Shown here piece by piece: positions 57,043 through 64,000 of a stretch of DNA of 64,000 bases (the stretch's first letter is position 1; each line of letters starts with the position of its first letter). Under the pieces are notes generated by a model. The model saw only the letters and a list, made by a program, of their open reading frames with translations. It did no database searches and was not told the origin of the DNA. A program made the position numbers and the translations under genes. Origin of the DNA: Agreia bicolorata (GTDB lineage Bacteria; Actinomycetota; Actinomycetes; Actinomycetales; Microbacteriaceae); the NCBI RefSeq assembly GCF_000938265.1, contig NZ_JYFC01000008.1, forward strand, positions 124,001-188,000, read 5' to 3'.

Positions 57043-59136
57043 GTGGCATCATTCCAATGGACTCCCATTGACGACCAGGCCGTATCCACGGCGAAAGTTC
57101 TTGCGGCGGACGCCGTCGAGAAGGTAGGAAACGGGCATCCGGGAACGGCCATCAGCCTTGCCCCCGCCGCGTACCTCCTTTTCCAGAAGGTCATGCGACG
57201 CGATCCGAGTGACAACGAGTGGATCGGTCGCGACCGCTTCATTCTGTCGGTCGGACACAGCTCGCTCACGCAGTACATCCAGCTCTATCTCGGTGGCTAC
57301 GGCCTCGAACTCGACGACCTCAAGGCGCTGCGCACCTGGGGTTCGCTCACCCCGGGCCACCCCGAGTACGGCCACACCGATGGCGTCGAGATCACGACCG
57401 GTCCGCTCGGACAGGGTCTCTCCTCCGCCGTCGGCTTCGCCTATGCGTCGCGCTTCGAGCGTGGCCTGTTCGACCCCGAGGCAGAAGCGGGCACGAGCCC
57501 CTTCGATCACTTCATCTACACCATCGCCGGCGACGGCGACCTGCAGGAGGGCGTGACGAGCGAAGCATCGTCGCTCGCCGGACACCAGCAGCTCGGCAAC
57601 CTCATCGCGATCTACGACAGCAACCAGATCTCGATCGAAGACGACACGAACATCGCCTTCACCGAAGACGTGCACGCGCGGTACGAGGCCTACAACTGGC
57701 ACGTGCAGGTAGTCGACTGGAAGAAGACCGGCGAGTACGTCGAAGACGTCGAGGCTCTGTTCACCGCCATCGAGGCCGCCAAGGCCGAGACGAGCAAGCC
57801 GTCGCTCATCATTCTCAAGACCATCATCGGATGGCCGTCGCCGAAGAAGCAGAACACCGGCAAGATCCACGGCTCGGCTCTCGGCGCCGAAGAGCTGAAG
57901 GGCCTCAAGGAGGTTCTGGGGTTCGACCCCGAGCAGAGCTTCGAGGTCTCCGACGAGGTCATCGCTCACACCCGCGGTGCCGTCTCGCGCGGTCAGGCCG
58001 AGCACGCCGAATGGAACCAGGCGTTCGACGCCTGGGCCGCGGCGAACCCCGAGAAGAAGACCCTCCTCGACCGCGTGCTCTCGGGCGACGTGCCCGAAGG
58101 GCTCGAAGAGGCTCTGCCTGTCTTCGAAGCGGGCAAGGCCGTCTCGACCCGCGCCGCTTCCGGCAAGGTCATCAACGCGATCGCGCCGATCATGCCCGAG
58201 TTCTGGGGCGGATCCGCCGACCTGGCGGAGTCGAACAACACGACGATCGAGTCGGGTGCGTCGTTCATTCCGGCCGAGCACTCGACCCACGAGTGGACGG
58301 GAAACCCGTACGGCCGCGTTTTGCACTTCGGCATCCGTGAGCACGCCATGGGCGCGATCCTCAACGGAATCGTTCTGCACGGCAACACTCGCCCGTTCGG
58401 TGGCACCTTCCTCATCTTCAGCGACTACATGCGTCCGGCCGTTCGACTCGCTGCCCTCATGAAGTCCCCCGCGATCTACGTCTGGACCCACGACTCGGTC
58501 GCGCTCGGAGAAGACGGACCGACGCACCAGCCGATCGAGCAGCTCTCGACGCTTCGCGCCATTCCCGGCCTCGACATCGTGCGCCCCGGCGACGCCAACG
58601 AGGTCGCCTACGCATGGAAGACCATCCTCGAGCGCCGCAACGGGCCCGCGGGCATCGCGCTGACGCGCCAGAACATCCCGGTGTTCGAGCGTGGCGAGGG
58701 CGACGCCAGCGGCGAGACCTTCGCGTCGGCGAAGAATGTCGCCAAGGGCGCGTACGTGCTGGCCGAGGCTCCGAACGGCACGCCCGACGTGATCTTCATC
58801 GCCACCGGCTCGGAGGTGCAGATCGCCGTCGAGGCGCGCGAGCTCCTCAAGAACGAGGGCATCAACGCCCGCGTCGTGTCGGCACCGAGCCTCGAGTGGT
58901 TCGAGGAGCAGAGCGCCGAATACCGCGAGTCGGTTCTTCCCGCCGCGATCAAGGCCCGCGTCTCGATCGAGGCCGGCCTCGACCTGACCTGGCGCGCCTA
59001 CGTGGGAGACCACGGCAAGAGCGTGTCGATCGAGCACTTCGGCGCTTCCGCCGACTACCAGACACTGTTCCGCGAGTTCGGCATCACCACCGAGCACGCC
59101 ATCGAAGCCGCAAAGCTCTCGATCTCGTCGCTGTAG
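57043..59136 (+). CDS. tkt: Transketolase
   Basis: 697-residue thiamine diphosphate enzyme of the non-oxidative pentose phosphate pathway. [16 protein letters not shown] near residue 27, thiamine-binding [19 protein letters not shown] near 165 and [12 protein letters not shown] near 488 are conserved. GTG 57043 has AAGAAGG 12 nt upstream. First large gene of tkt-tal-zwf-opcA-pgl, the classical actinobacterial order. The string GDGDLQEG is nearly invariant. Confidence 0.97.
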   Translation: MASFQWTPIDDQAVSTAKVLAADAVEKVGNGHPGTAISLAPAAYLLFQKVMRRDPSDNEWIGRDRFILSVGHSSLTQYIQLYLGGYGLELDDLKALRTWGSLTPGHPEYGHTDGVEITTGPLGQGLSSAVGFAYASRFERGLFDPEAEAGTSPFDHFIYTIAGDGDLQEGVTSEASSLAGHQQLGNLIAIYDSNQISIEDDTNIAFTEDVHARYEAYNWHVQVVDWKKTGEYVEDVEALFTAIEAAKAETSKPSLIILKTIIGWPSPKKQNTGKIHGSALGAEELKGLKEVLGFDPEQSFEVSDEVIAHTRGAVSRGQAEHAEWNQAFDAWAAANPEKKTLLDRVLSGDVPEGLEEALPVFEAGKAVSTRAASGKVINAIAPIMPEFWGGSADLAESNNTTIESGASFIPAEHSTHEWTGNPYGRVLHFGIREHAMGAILNGIVLHGNTRPFGGTFLIFSDYMRPAVRLAALMKSPAIYVWTHDSVALGEDGPTHQPIEQLSTLRAIPGLDIVRPGDANEVAYAWKTILERRNGPAGIALTRQNIPVFERGEGDASGETFASAKNVAKGAYVLAEAPNGTPDVIFIATGSEVQIAVEARELLKNEGINARVVSAPSLEWFEEQSAEYRESVLPAAIKARVSIEAGLDLTWRAYVGDHGKSVSIEHFGASADYQTLFREFGITTEHAIEAAKLSISSL

Positions 59137-59164
59137 ACCACACGAATCTTCAAGGAGTACTTAC

Positions 59165-60277
59165 ATGACCGACACAACACCCACCGCCCAGCTCTCTGCA
59201 GCCGGTGTCAGCATCTGGCTCGACGACCTGTCGCGTGAGCGCATCACCTCGGGCGGACTCGAGAAGCTGATCGCCGAGAAGAACGTCGTCGGGGTCACCA
59301 CGAACCCGTCGATCTTCGCCGCCGCCCTCACGAACGGCGAGTCCTACGCGGCGCAGGTCGCCGAGCTGGCCAAGGCCGGCAAGAACGTCACCGAGGCTGT
59401 CTTCGAGATCACCACGCAGGACGTCGCGAACGGCTGCGACATCTTCCGCCCCATCTACGACGCCACGAACGGCTTCGACGGACGCGTGTCGATCGAGGTC
59501 GAGCCGGGCCTGGCGAACGACGCCGCCGGCACGACGAAGCAGGCCAAGGAGCTCTTCGACAAGGTCGCGAAAGAGAACGTGCTGATCAAGATCCCCGCGA
59601 CGATCGCGGGCCTCGAGGCCATCACCGAGACCATCGCGGCCGGCATCAGCGTCAACGTCACGCTGATCTTCAGCCTCGCCCGCTACCGCGACGTCATCAA
59701 CGCCTACCTGGCCGGCCTCGAGCGCGCCAAGGCGGCAGGGCTCGACCTGTCGAAGATCCACAGTGTCGCATCGTTCTTCGTGTCGCGCGTCGACACCGAG
59801 ATCGACAAGCGTCTTGTCGCAATCGGCACCGACGAGGCCCTCGCCCTCAAGAGCAAGGCTGGCGTCGCCAATGCCCAGCTCGCGTACGAGGTCTACGAGC
59901 AGGCGTTCTCGACCGAGCGCGCAGCGGGACTCCTTGCCGCCGGAGCCAACAAGCAGCGCCCGCTGTGGGCATCCACCGGCGTCAAAGACCCGGCCGTGCC
60001 CGACACGACCTACGTCACCGAGCTCGTGGCTCCTGAGGTCGTCAACACGATGCCCGAGAAGACCCTCGACGCGACATTCGACCACGGCGTGATCACCGGC
60101 GATACCATCACCGGTTCCTACGCTGCGGCCAACAAGGTCCTCGATGAGATCGCGGCGCAGGGCATCTCCTACGCCGAGGTCACCGAGCTGCTCGAGACCG
60201 AGGGTGTCGATAAGTTCATCGTCTCGTGGAATGAACTCCTTGAGACGGTCACGACGGCGCTCGAGTCCTCGAAATGA
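59165..60277 (+). CDS. tal: Transaldolase
   Basis: 370-residue transaldolase, class II-length type typical of actinobacteria. Asp in [12 protein letters not shown] near 18, NPSIFAAAL near 47, Lys Schiff base in [15 protein letters not shown] near 142, and [14 protein letters not shown] near 201. It transfers dihydroxyacetone units between sugar phosphates. AAGGAG lies about 8 nt before the ATG; 28 bp after tkt. A stem-loop follows within the next 60 bp. Confidence 0.96.
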   Translation: MTDTTPTAQLSAAGVSIWLDDLSRERITSGGLEKLIAEKNVVGVTTNPSIFAAALTNGESYAAQVAELAKAGKNVTEAVFEITTQDVANGCDIFRPIYDATNGFDGRVSIEVEPGLANDAAGTTKQAKELFDKVAKENVLIKIPATIAGLEAITETIAAGISVNVTLIFSLARYRDVINAYLAGLERAKAAGLDLSKIHSVASFFVSRVDTEIDKRLVAIGTDEALALKSKAGVANAQLAYEVYEQAFSTERAAGLLAAGANKQRPLWASTGVKDPAVPDTTYVTELVAPEVVNTMPEKTLDATFDHGVITGDTITGSYAAANKVLDEIAAQGISYAEVTELLETEGVDKFIVSWNELLETVTTALESSK

Positions 60278-60581
60278 GTGTCCGGATCCACCTTCCCGGC
60301 GCGGCGAATGCCGCGGCCGGGAAGGTCGATCCGGCCTCCGCCTCATCCGGCCCCCCGCATTCTCACAGTCGGCTTGCCCAATGATCCCCCGCGTTTCATT
60401 TCGTCGACAGGGCCGCACAGACCGAAGCTGCGCGAGTCATTCTGTGGCCGATGTTCCTCGGCACTTCCACCCCGAGTCACGGCCGGTTCTGACCGACCTG
60501 TCCCGTACCGCATCTAGCCCGTTCTCGCCGCTGTCCTAGCGCCGAAATAACCCGTCGACCCAGAAGGTCTCAAGGAGTTTC
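60278..60581 (+). other. tal-zwf intergenic region with stem-loop
   Basis: 304 bp with no gene. The first part (60283-60333) is a long imperfect hairpin, core CCTTCCCGGC/GCCGGGAAGG, with outer GGATC/GATCC pairs, which may attenuate or end tkt-tal transcripts. No T tract. Beyond it I see no strong promoter, yet the length suggests zwf has one; AAGGAG sits just before the zwf ATG. Confidence 0.55.
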
Positions 60582-62123
60582 ATGCCACCGGTAGAAATCA
60601 CTCCGGAATACAATCCGCTCAGAATCCCTTCGGATCGGCGGCTCAATCGAATCGCAGGCCCGAGCGGTCTCGTCATCTTCGGCGTGACAGGCGACCTGTC
60701 ACGCAAGAAGCTGATGCCGGCTGTGTACGACCTCGCGAACCGCGGTCTGCTGCCCCCCGGCTTCTCACTCATCGGATTCGCGCGTCGTGATTGGGAGGAC
60801 CAAGACTTCGAGCGGGTCGTTCACGACGCCGTCAAGGAGTACGCGCGCACCCCGTTCGACGAGGACGTGTGGCGTCAGCTCTCCGAGGGAATCCGATTCG
60901 TCTCGGGCGAGTTCAGTGACGACGAGGCATTCGACCACCTCAAAGAGACCATCGACGCCCTCGATGCCGAGCGAGGAACCATGGGCAACTATGCGTTCTA
61001 TCTCTCGGTACCGCCGAAGGCGTTCCCGTTGGTCACCGAGCAGCTGCGTCGTTCGGGACTCGCTCATCCCGAGGATGGCCAGTGGCGCCGAGTCGTCATC
61101 GAGAAGCCCTTCGGCAGCGACCTGAAGACGGCTCGCGAACTCAATGATGTCGTCGAGTCGGTCTTCGCGCCCGACTCTGTATTCCGTATCGACCACTACC
61201 TCGGCAAGGAGACCGTTCAGAACATTCTGGCGCTCCGCTTCGCCAATCAGCTGTACGAGCCCATTTGGAACTCGAACTACGTCGACCACGTGCAGATCAC
61301 CATGGCCGAAGACATCGGTGTGGGTGGACGCGCCGGGTATTACGACGGCATCGGCGCTGCACGCGACGTCATTCAGAACCACCTGCTGCAGCTTCTCGCT
61401 CTCACGGCGATGGAAGAGCCCATCTCGTTCAACGCTGCTGATCTTCGCGCGGAGAAGGAGAAGGTTCTCGCCGCCATCCGGCTGCCGAAGGATCTGGCCA
61501 AGCACACCGCACGTGGGCAGTACGCGGGCGGATGGCAGGGTGGAGAGAAGGTGACCGGCTTCCTCGAGGAAGACGGAATGAACCCCGAATCCCTCACGGA
61601 GACCTATGCGGCCATGCGGCTCGACATCGGCACACGTCGTTGGTCTGGTGTTCCCTTCTACCTGCGTGCGGGCAAGAGGCTCGGCCGACGTGTCACCGAG
61701 ATCGCGGTCGTCTTCAAGCGCGCGCCGCAGTATCTGTTCGCAGAGAGCCAGACATCGGCACTCGGCCAGAACGCGCTCGTGATCCGCGTGCAGCCCGATG
61801 AGGGTGTCACCATCCGCTTCGGTTCCAAGGTTCCCGGCGCCGGTATGCAGGTGCGCGACGTGACCATGGACTTCGGCTACGGCCACGCCTTCACCGAGGC
61901 GAGCCCCGAGGCCTACGAGCGGCTCATCCTGGACGTGCTCCTCGGAGACCCGCCGCTGTTCCCCCGCCAGGAAGAGGTCGAACTCTCCTGGAAGATCCTC
62001 GACCCGATCGAGGAGTTCTGGACCACCCAGGGACAGCCCGATCAGTACCGCCCCGGAACCTGGGGCCCCGACTCCGCGGACGAGATGCTCGCCCGCGACG
62101 GAAGAACCTGGAGGCGTCCATGA
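60582..62123 (+). CDS. zwf: Glucose-6-phosphate 1-dehydrogenase
   Basis: 513-residue NADP-dependent enzyme of the oxidative pentose phosphate branch. Coenzyme motif GVTGDLSRKKLMPAVYDLA near 34, substrate site RIDHYLGKETVQN near 204, EKPFGSDL near 174. It forms 6-phosphogluconolactone and NADPH. AAGGAG five bases before the ATG. opcA overlaps its stop by four bases (ATGA). Confidence 0.97.
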   Translation: MPPVEITPEYNPLRIPSDRRLNRIAGPSGLVIFGVTGDLSRKKLMPAVYDLANRGLLPPGFSLIGFARRDWEDQDFERVVHDAVKEYARTPFDEDVWRQLSEGIRFVSGEFSDDEAFDHLKETIDALDAERGTMGNYAFYLSVPPKAFPLVTEQLRRSGLAHPEDGQWRRVVIEKPFGSDLKTARELNDVVESVFAPDSVFRIDHYLGKETVQNILALRFANQLYEPIWNSNYVDHVQITMAEDIGVGGRAGYYDGIGAARDVIQNHLLQLLALTAMEEPISFNAADLRAEKEKVLAAIRLPKDLAKHTARGQYAGGWQGGEKVTGFLEEDGMNPESLTETYAAMRLDIGTRRWSGVPFYLRAGKRLGRRVTEIAVVFKRAPQYLFAESQTSALGQNALVIRVQPDEGVTIRFGSKVPGAGMQVRDVTMDFGYGHAFTEASPEAYERLILDVLLGDPPLFPRQEEVELSWKILDPIEEFWTTQGQPDQYRPGTWGPDSADEMLARDGRTWRRP

Positions 62124-63112
62124 TCGTCGATCTGCCCGATACCAACACAAGCAAGGTCTCGAAGGCCCTCGTCAAGATTCGCGAGGAGGGCGGCGCCGTC
62201 GCACTCGGTCGCGTTCTGACCCTGGTCATCCGCACTGCCCTCGGCCAGGAGGAAGACGCGATCGAGGCGGCCAACGATGCCTCGCGCGAACACCCCATGC
62301 GCGTGATCGTCGTGTCGACCGATGTCGACGACGGCGTGAAGTCGGGTCGCGGTGCGCGACTGGATGCGCAGATCCGTGTGGGTGGCGACGCCGGCGCGAG
62401 CGAGGTCATCCTGCTCAAGGCTTACGGTGCGGCGGCAAGCGACGAAGAGGGACTCGTGACCGGTCTGCTTCTGCCCGACGCACCCGTCGTCGTGTGGTGG
62501 CCGGGCGATGCACCTGAATCGCCGTCGACATCCGACCTCGGCCGAATCGCCCAGCGTCGTATCACCGACTCGTCGAACAGCAGCAACCCGAACGAGACTC
62601 TTCGCACGCTGTCGAAGAACTACTCCCCCGGCGACACCGATTTCGCTTGGACTCGACTCACGCTCTGGCGTGCGCAGTTGGCTGCGGTGCTCGACCAGCC
62701 GCCATTCGAGCCCGTCGAGGCTATCGAGGTGTCAGGCGCGTCCGATTCTCCGTCGACCCTTCTGCTCGCGGCCTGGCTCCGCCACCAGCTCCGGGTGTCT
62801 GTCGACTACGGAATCTCCTCCCGTGCCAACGGCTCCAGCGGCATTCACGGGGTGAAGCTCTCTCGTTCATCCGGCGTCATCGAACTCGAGCGTTCGGTGC
62901 CCAACGTGGCGACCCTGGTCCAGCCCAACCAGCCGCTGCACGATCTGGCTCTCCCCCGTCGGTCGCTCCGCGACTGCCTGGCTGAAGAGCTGCGCCGGCT
63001 CGACCCCGACGACCTGTACGGCGAGGTGCTCACCCGCGGAGTGCTCGAACTGGGTGAACCGGATTCCGACACGGTGGCCGGCGCCGCGAAGACGACAGCA
63101 GAGGTGCGTTAA
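62120..63112 (+). CDS. opcA: Glucose-6-phosphate dehydrogenase assembly protein OpcA
   Basis: 330-residue OpcA, a G6PDH-associated protein needed for full activity in cyanobacteria and actinobacteria. PDTNTSKVSKALVKIREEGG at the N-terminus, DAPVVVWWPGDAP near 128 and DTDFAWTRLTLWRAQLAAVL near 174 are conserved in the family. Start ATG overlaps the zwf stop. No catalytic motif of its own; acts with Zwf. Confidence 0.95.
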   Translation: MIVDLPDTNTSKVSKALVKIREEGGAVALGRVLTLVIRTALGQEEDAIEAANDASREHPMRVIVVSTDVDDGVKSGRGARLDAQIRVGGDAGASEVILLKAYGAAASDEEGLVTGLLLPDAPVVVWWPGDAPESPSTSDLGRIAQRRITDSSNSSNPNETLRTLSKNYSPGDTDFAWTRLTLWRAQLAAVLDQPPFEPVEAIEVSGASDSPSTLLLAAWLRHQLRVSVDYGISSRANGSSGIHGVKLSRSSGVIELERSVPNVATLVQPNQPLHDLALPRRSLRDCLAEELRRLDPDDLYGEVLTRGVLELGEPDSDTVAGAAKTTAEVR

Positions 63113-63115
63113 GCG

Positions 63116-63886
63116 ATGACGAACGAACGCCGTGTGCTGATCCATCCCGACAAGGCATCCCTGTCGGGATCTGTGGCGGCGCGATTCATCACGAAGACCA
63201 TCGATCTGCTCGAAGATCGTGACGCTGTGAACGTGGTTCTGACGGGCGGATCAGTCGGAACGGCGGTTCTCGCGGCGATCAACGCCTCGCCTGCCCGAGA
63301 CAGCGTCGACTGGAACAGGGTCAGTTTCTGGTGGGGCGATGAGCGTTTCGTCCCCCGAAACGATCCTGACCGCAATGAGCTGCAGGCACGCGAGGCGCTG
63401 CTCGATCACATCGACGTGCCAGCCGCCCAGGTCCACCCGTTCCCGTCTAGCGACGAGATCGCCGATATCGACGAGGCTGCAGCGACCTATGCGCTCGAGC
63501 TGCTCGAGGCGGGCGATGGCAACGACTACCCCAAGTTCGACATCACCTTTCTGGGCGTAGGTCCCGACGGGCACATCGCCTCGCTCTTCCCTGGGCAGGA
63601 AGCCGTTCGTGTGACCGATGCGACCGTCGTAGCCGTGAGGGAATCCCCCAAGCCGCCGCCGCAGCGTCTGAGCCTCACCCTGCCCGTCATCCGATCTTCG
63701 GATCGCATCTGGCTGGTTCTCGCGGGCTCGGACAAGGCATCGGCGCTCGGCCTCGCTCTTGCCGGAGCCAGCACCGACGAGGTACCCGTCGCCGGAGCCG
63801 AAGGACGTCGACGCACGGTCTTCTTCGTCGATAAGGATGCGGCATCGGAAGTGCCGGAGTATTTGATCACCCCGACCTACTACTGA
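63116..63886 (+). CDS. pgl: 6-phosphogluconolactonase (DevB type)
   Basis: 256-residue lactonase of the NagB/DevB fold, hydrolysing 6-phosphoglucono-lactone. LTGGSVGTAVL near 42, FWWGDERFVPRNDPDRN near 71 and FLGVGPDGHIASLFPG near 144 are diagnostic. ATG 63116 follows the opcA stop by three bases. It ends the pentose phosphate operon; a strong terminator begins 15 bp later. Confidence 0.96.
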   Translation: MTNERRVLIHPDKASLSGSVAARFITKTIDLLEDRDAVNVVLTGGSVGTAVLAAINASPARDSVDWNRVSFWWGDERFVPRNDPDRNELQAREALLDHIDVPAAQVHPFPSSDEIADIDEAAATYALELLEAGDGNDYPKFDITFLGVGPDGHIASLFPGQEAVRVTDATVVAVRESPKPPPQRLSLTLPVIRSSDRIWLVLAGSDKASALGLALAGASTDEVPVAGAEGRRRTVFFVDKDAASEVPEYLITPTYY

Positions 63887-63900
63887 TCGGCGTCCACATA

Positions 63901-63937
63901 CGAAGAAGCCCCCTGGCACTGCCAGGGGGCTTCTTCG
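63901..63937. terminator. Bidirectional terminator after pgl
   Basis: Perfect 18-bp stem (CGAAGAAGCCCCCTGGCA with its complement) around one base, U-rich arms on both strands. It lies between pgl and an opposing stop at 63963. Confidence 0.85.
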
Positions 63938-63962
63938 TTGTCTATGCTCGGGCGAACGCCGA

Positions 63963-64000
63963 TCAGGCGGTCGTCGTGCCGCGCCTCGCACGAAGTTGCG
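63963..64000 (-). CDS. C-terminal fragment of an opposing gene, possibly secG
   Basis: TGA at 63965-63963 closes an open minus-strand frame reaching the window edge; its last residues would be QLRARRGTTTA. The terminator just beyond the stop supports a real convergent gene. In mycobacteria gap-pgk-tpi-secG runs towards opcA-pgl from the far side, which suggests SecG. Eleven residues cannot identify it. Confidence 0.3.
   Translation of the reverse strand, partial: QLRARRGTTTA

Noticed and set aside
57049-59097. Long open frame on the minus strand opposite tkt (682 codons)
   Set aside because: Antisense shadow caused by high GC codon use; the plus frame is an unmistakable transketolase.
60765-62150. 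Long minus-strand open frame opposite zwf
   Set aside because: No recognisable motif; mirror of the zwf codon pattern.

Overview
The window is high-GC actinobacterial chromosome, most likely Microbacteriaceae (Leifsonia, Salinibacterium or Rhodoglobus-like). Pointers are rbpA, mshC (mycothiol), pafBC-tatAC-helY, PAC2, opcA beside zwf, the SUF operon with a Rieske protein, and glgA(M)/glgC in divergent orientation. GTG starts are common, and many genes have a TAnnnT box 6-7 nt before the start codon and no Shine-Dalgarno, the mark of leaderless mRNAs. I see no phage, transposon, integrase, CRISPR or rRNA. This is a core-genome stretch with one more unusual operon at 42.9-48.2 kb.

Layout. 0-6.5 kb: SDR-NUDIX-UvrA-like operon (minus); NfeD-SPFH-GDPD and rbpA (plus), rbpA behind a SigR/SigH-like promoter. 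6.4-21.2 kb, mostly minus: lnt-helY-tatC-tatA-hypothetical, pafC-pafB, FKBP, a frame-broken trmI, HAD; PAC2 (plus); mshC, uppP, M20 peptidase. The Pup-proteasome genes that usually lie between trmI and pafB are absent. 21.3-33.6 kb: tRNA-Leu(GAG), cold-shock protein, NlpC/P60 hydrolase, helicase, SGNH hydrolase, D,D-carboxypeptidase, APC permease, SpoU methyltransferase, sirtuin, histidine phosphatase, GT4 glycosyltransferase, alpha/beta hydrolase. 33.6-42.9 kb: treS (with a possible leaderless leader peptide), exonuclease, L31 type B, ABC ATPase, glgA/glgM against glgC, serB, fabG, DUF3099, a small Cys protein and SURF1.

42.9-48.2 kb is the most interesting part: a six-gene minus operon bioY, AMP-ligase, thiolase-like protein, bioM, bioN, CHY zinc-finger protein, every junction overlapping by a few bases. 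It faces a TetR gene (bioQ-like) across two tandem palindromes TGAACACCGTTCA. The thiolase-like protein keeps its nucleophilic Cys and GHP motif but has lost the second catalytic Cys and the oxyanion-hole Asn, so this looks like biotin uptake plus an undefined acyl-activation/transfer step.

48.2-64 kb: ABC-F ATPase; sufB-sufD-Rieske-sufC-sufT without sufS/sufU; ctaA facing ctaB; a frame-broken UPF0303 gene; an unannotated 40-aa two-CxxC protein just before tkt; then tkt-tal-zwf-opcA-pgl (pentose phosphate pathway), closed by a strong terminator. The last bases hold the tail of an opposing gene, possibly secG. Both frame breaks are single extra G/C bases in short homopolymers, so assembly error must be excluded before calling them pseudogenes.
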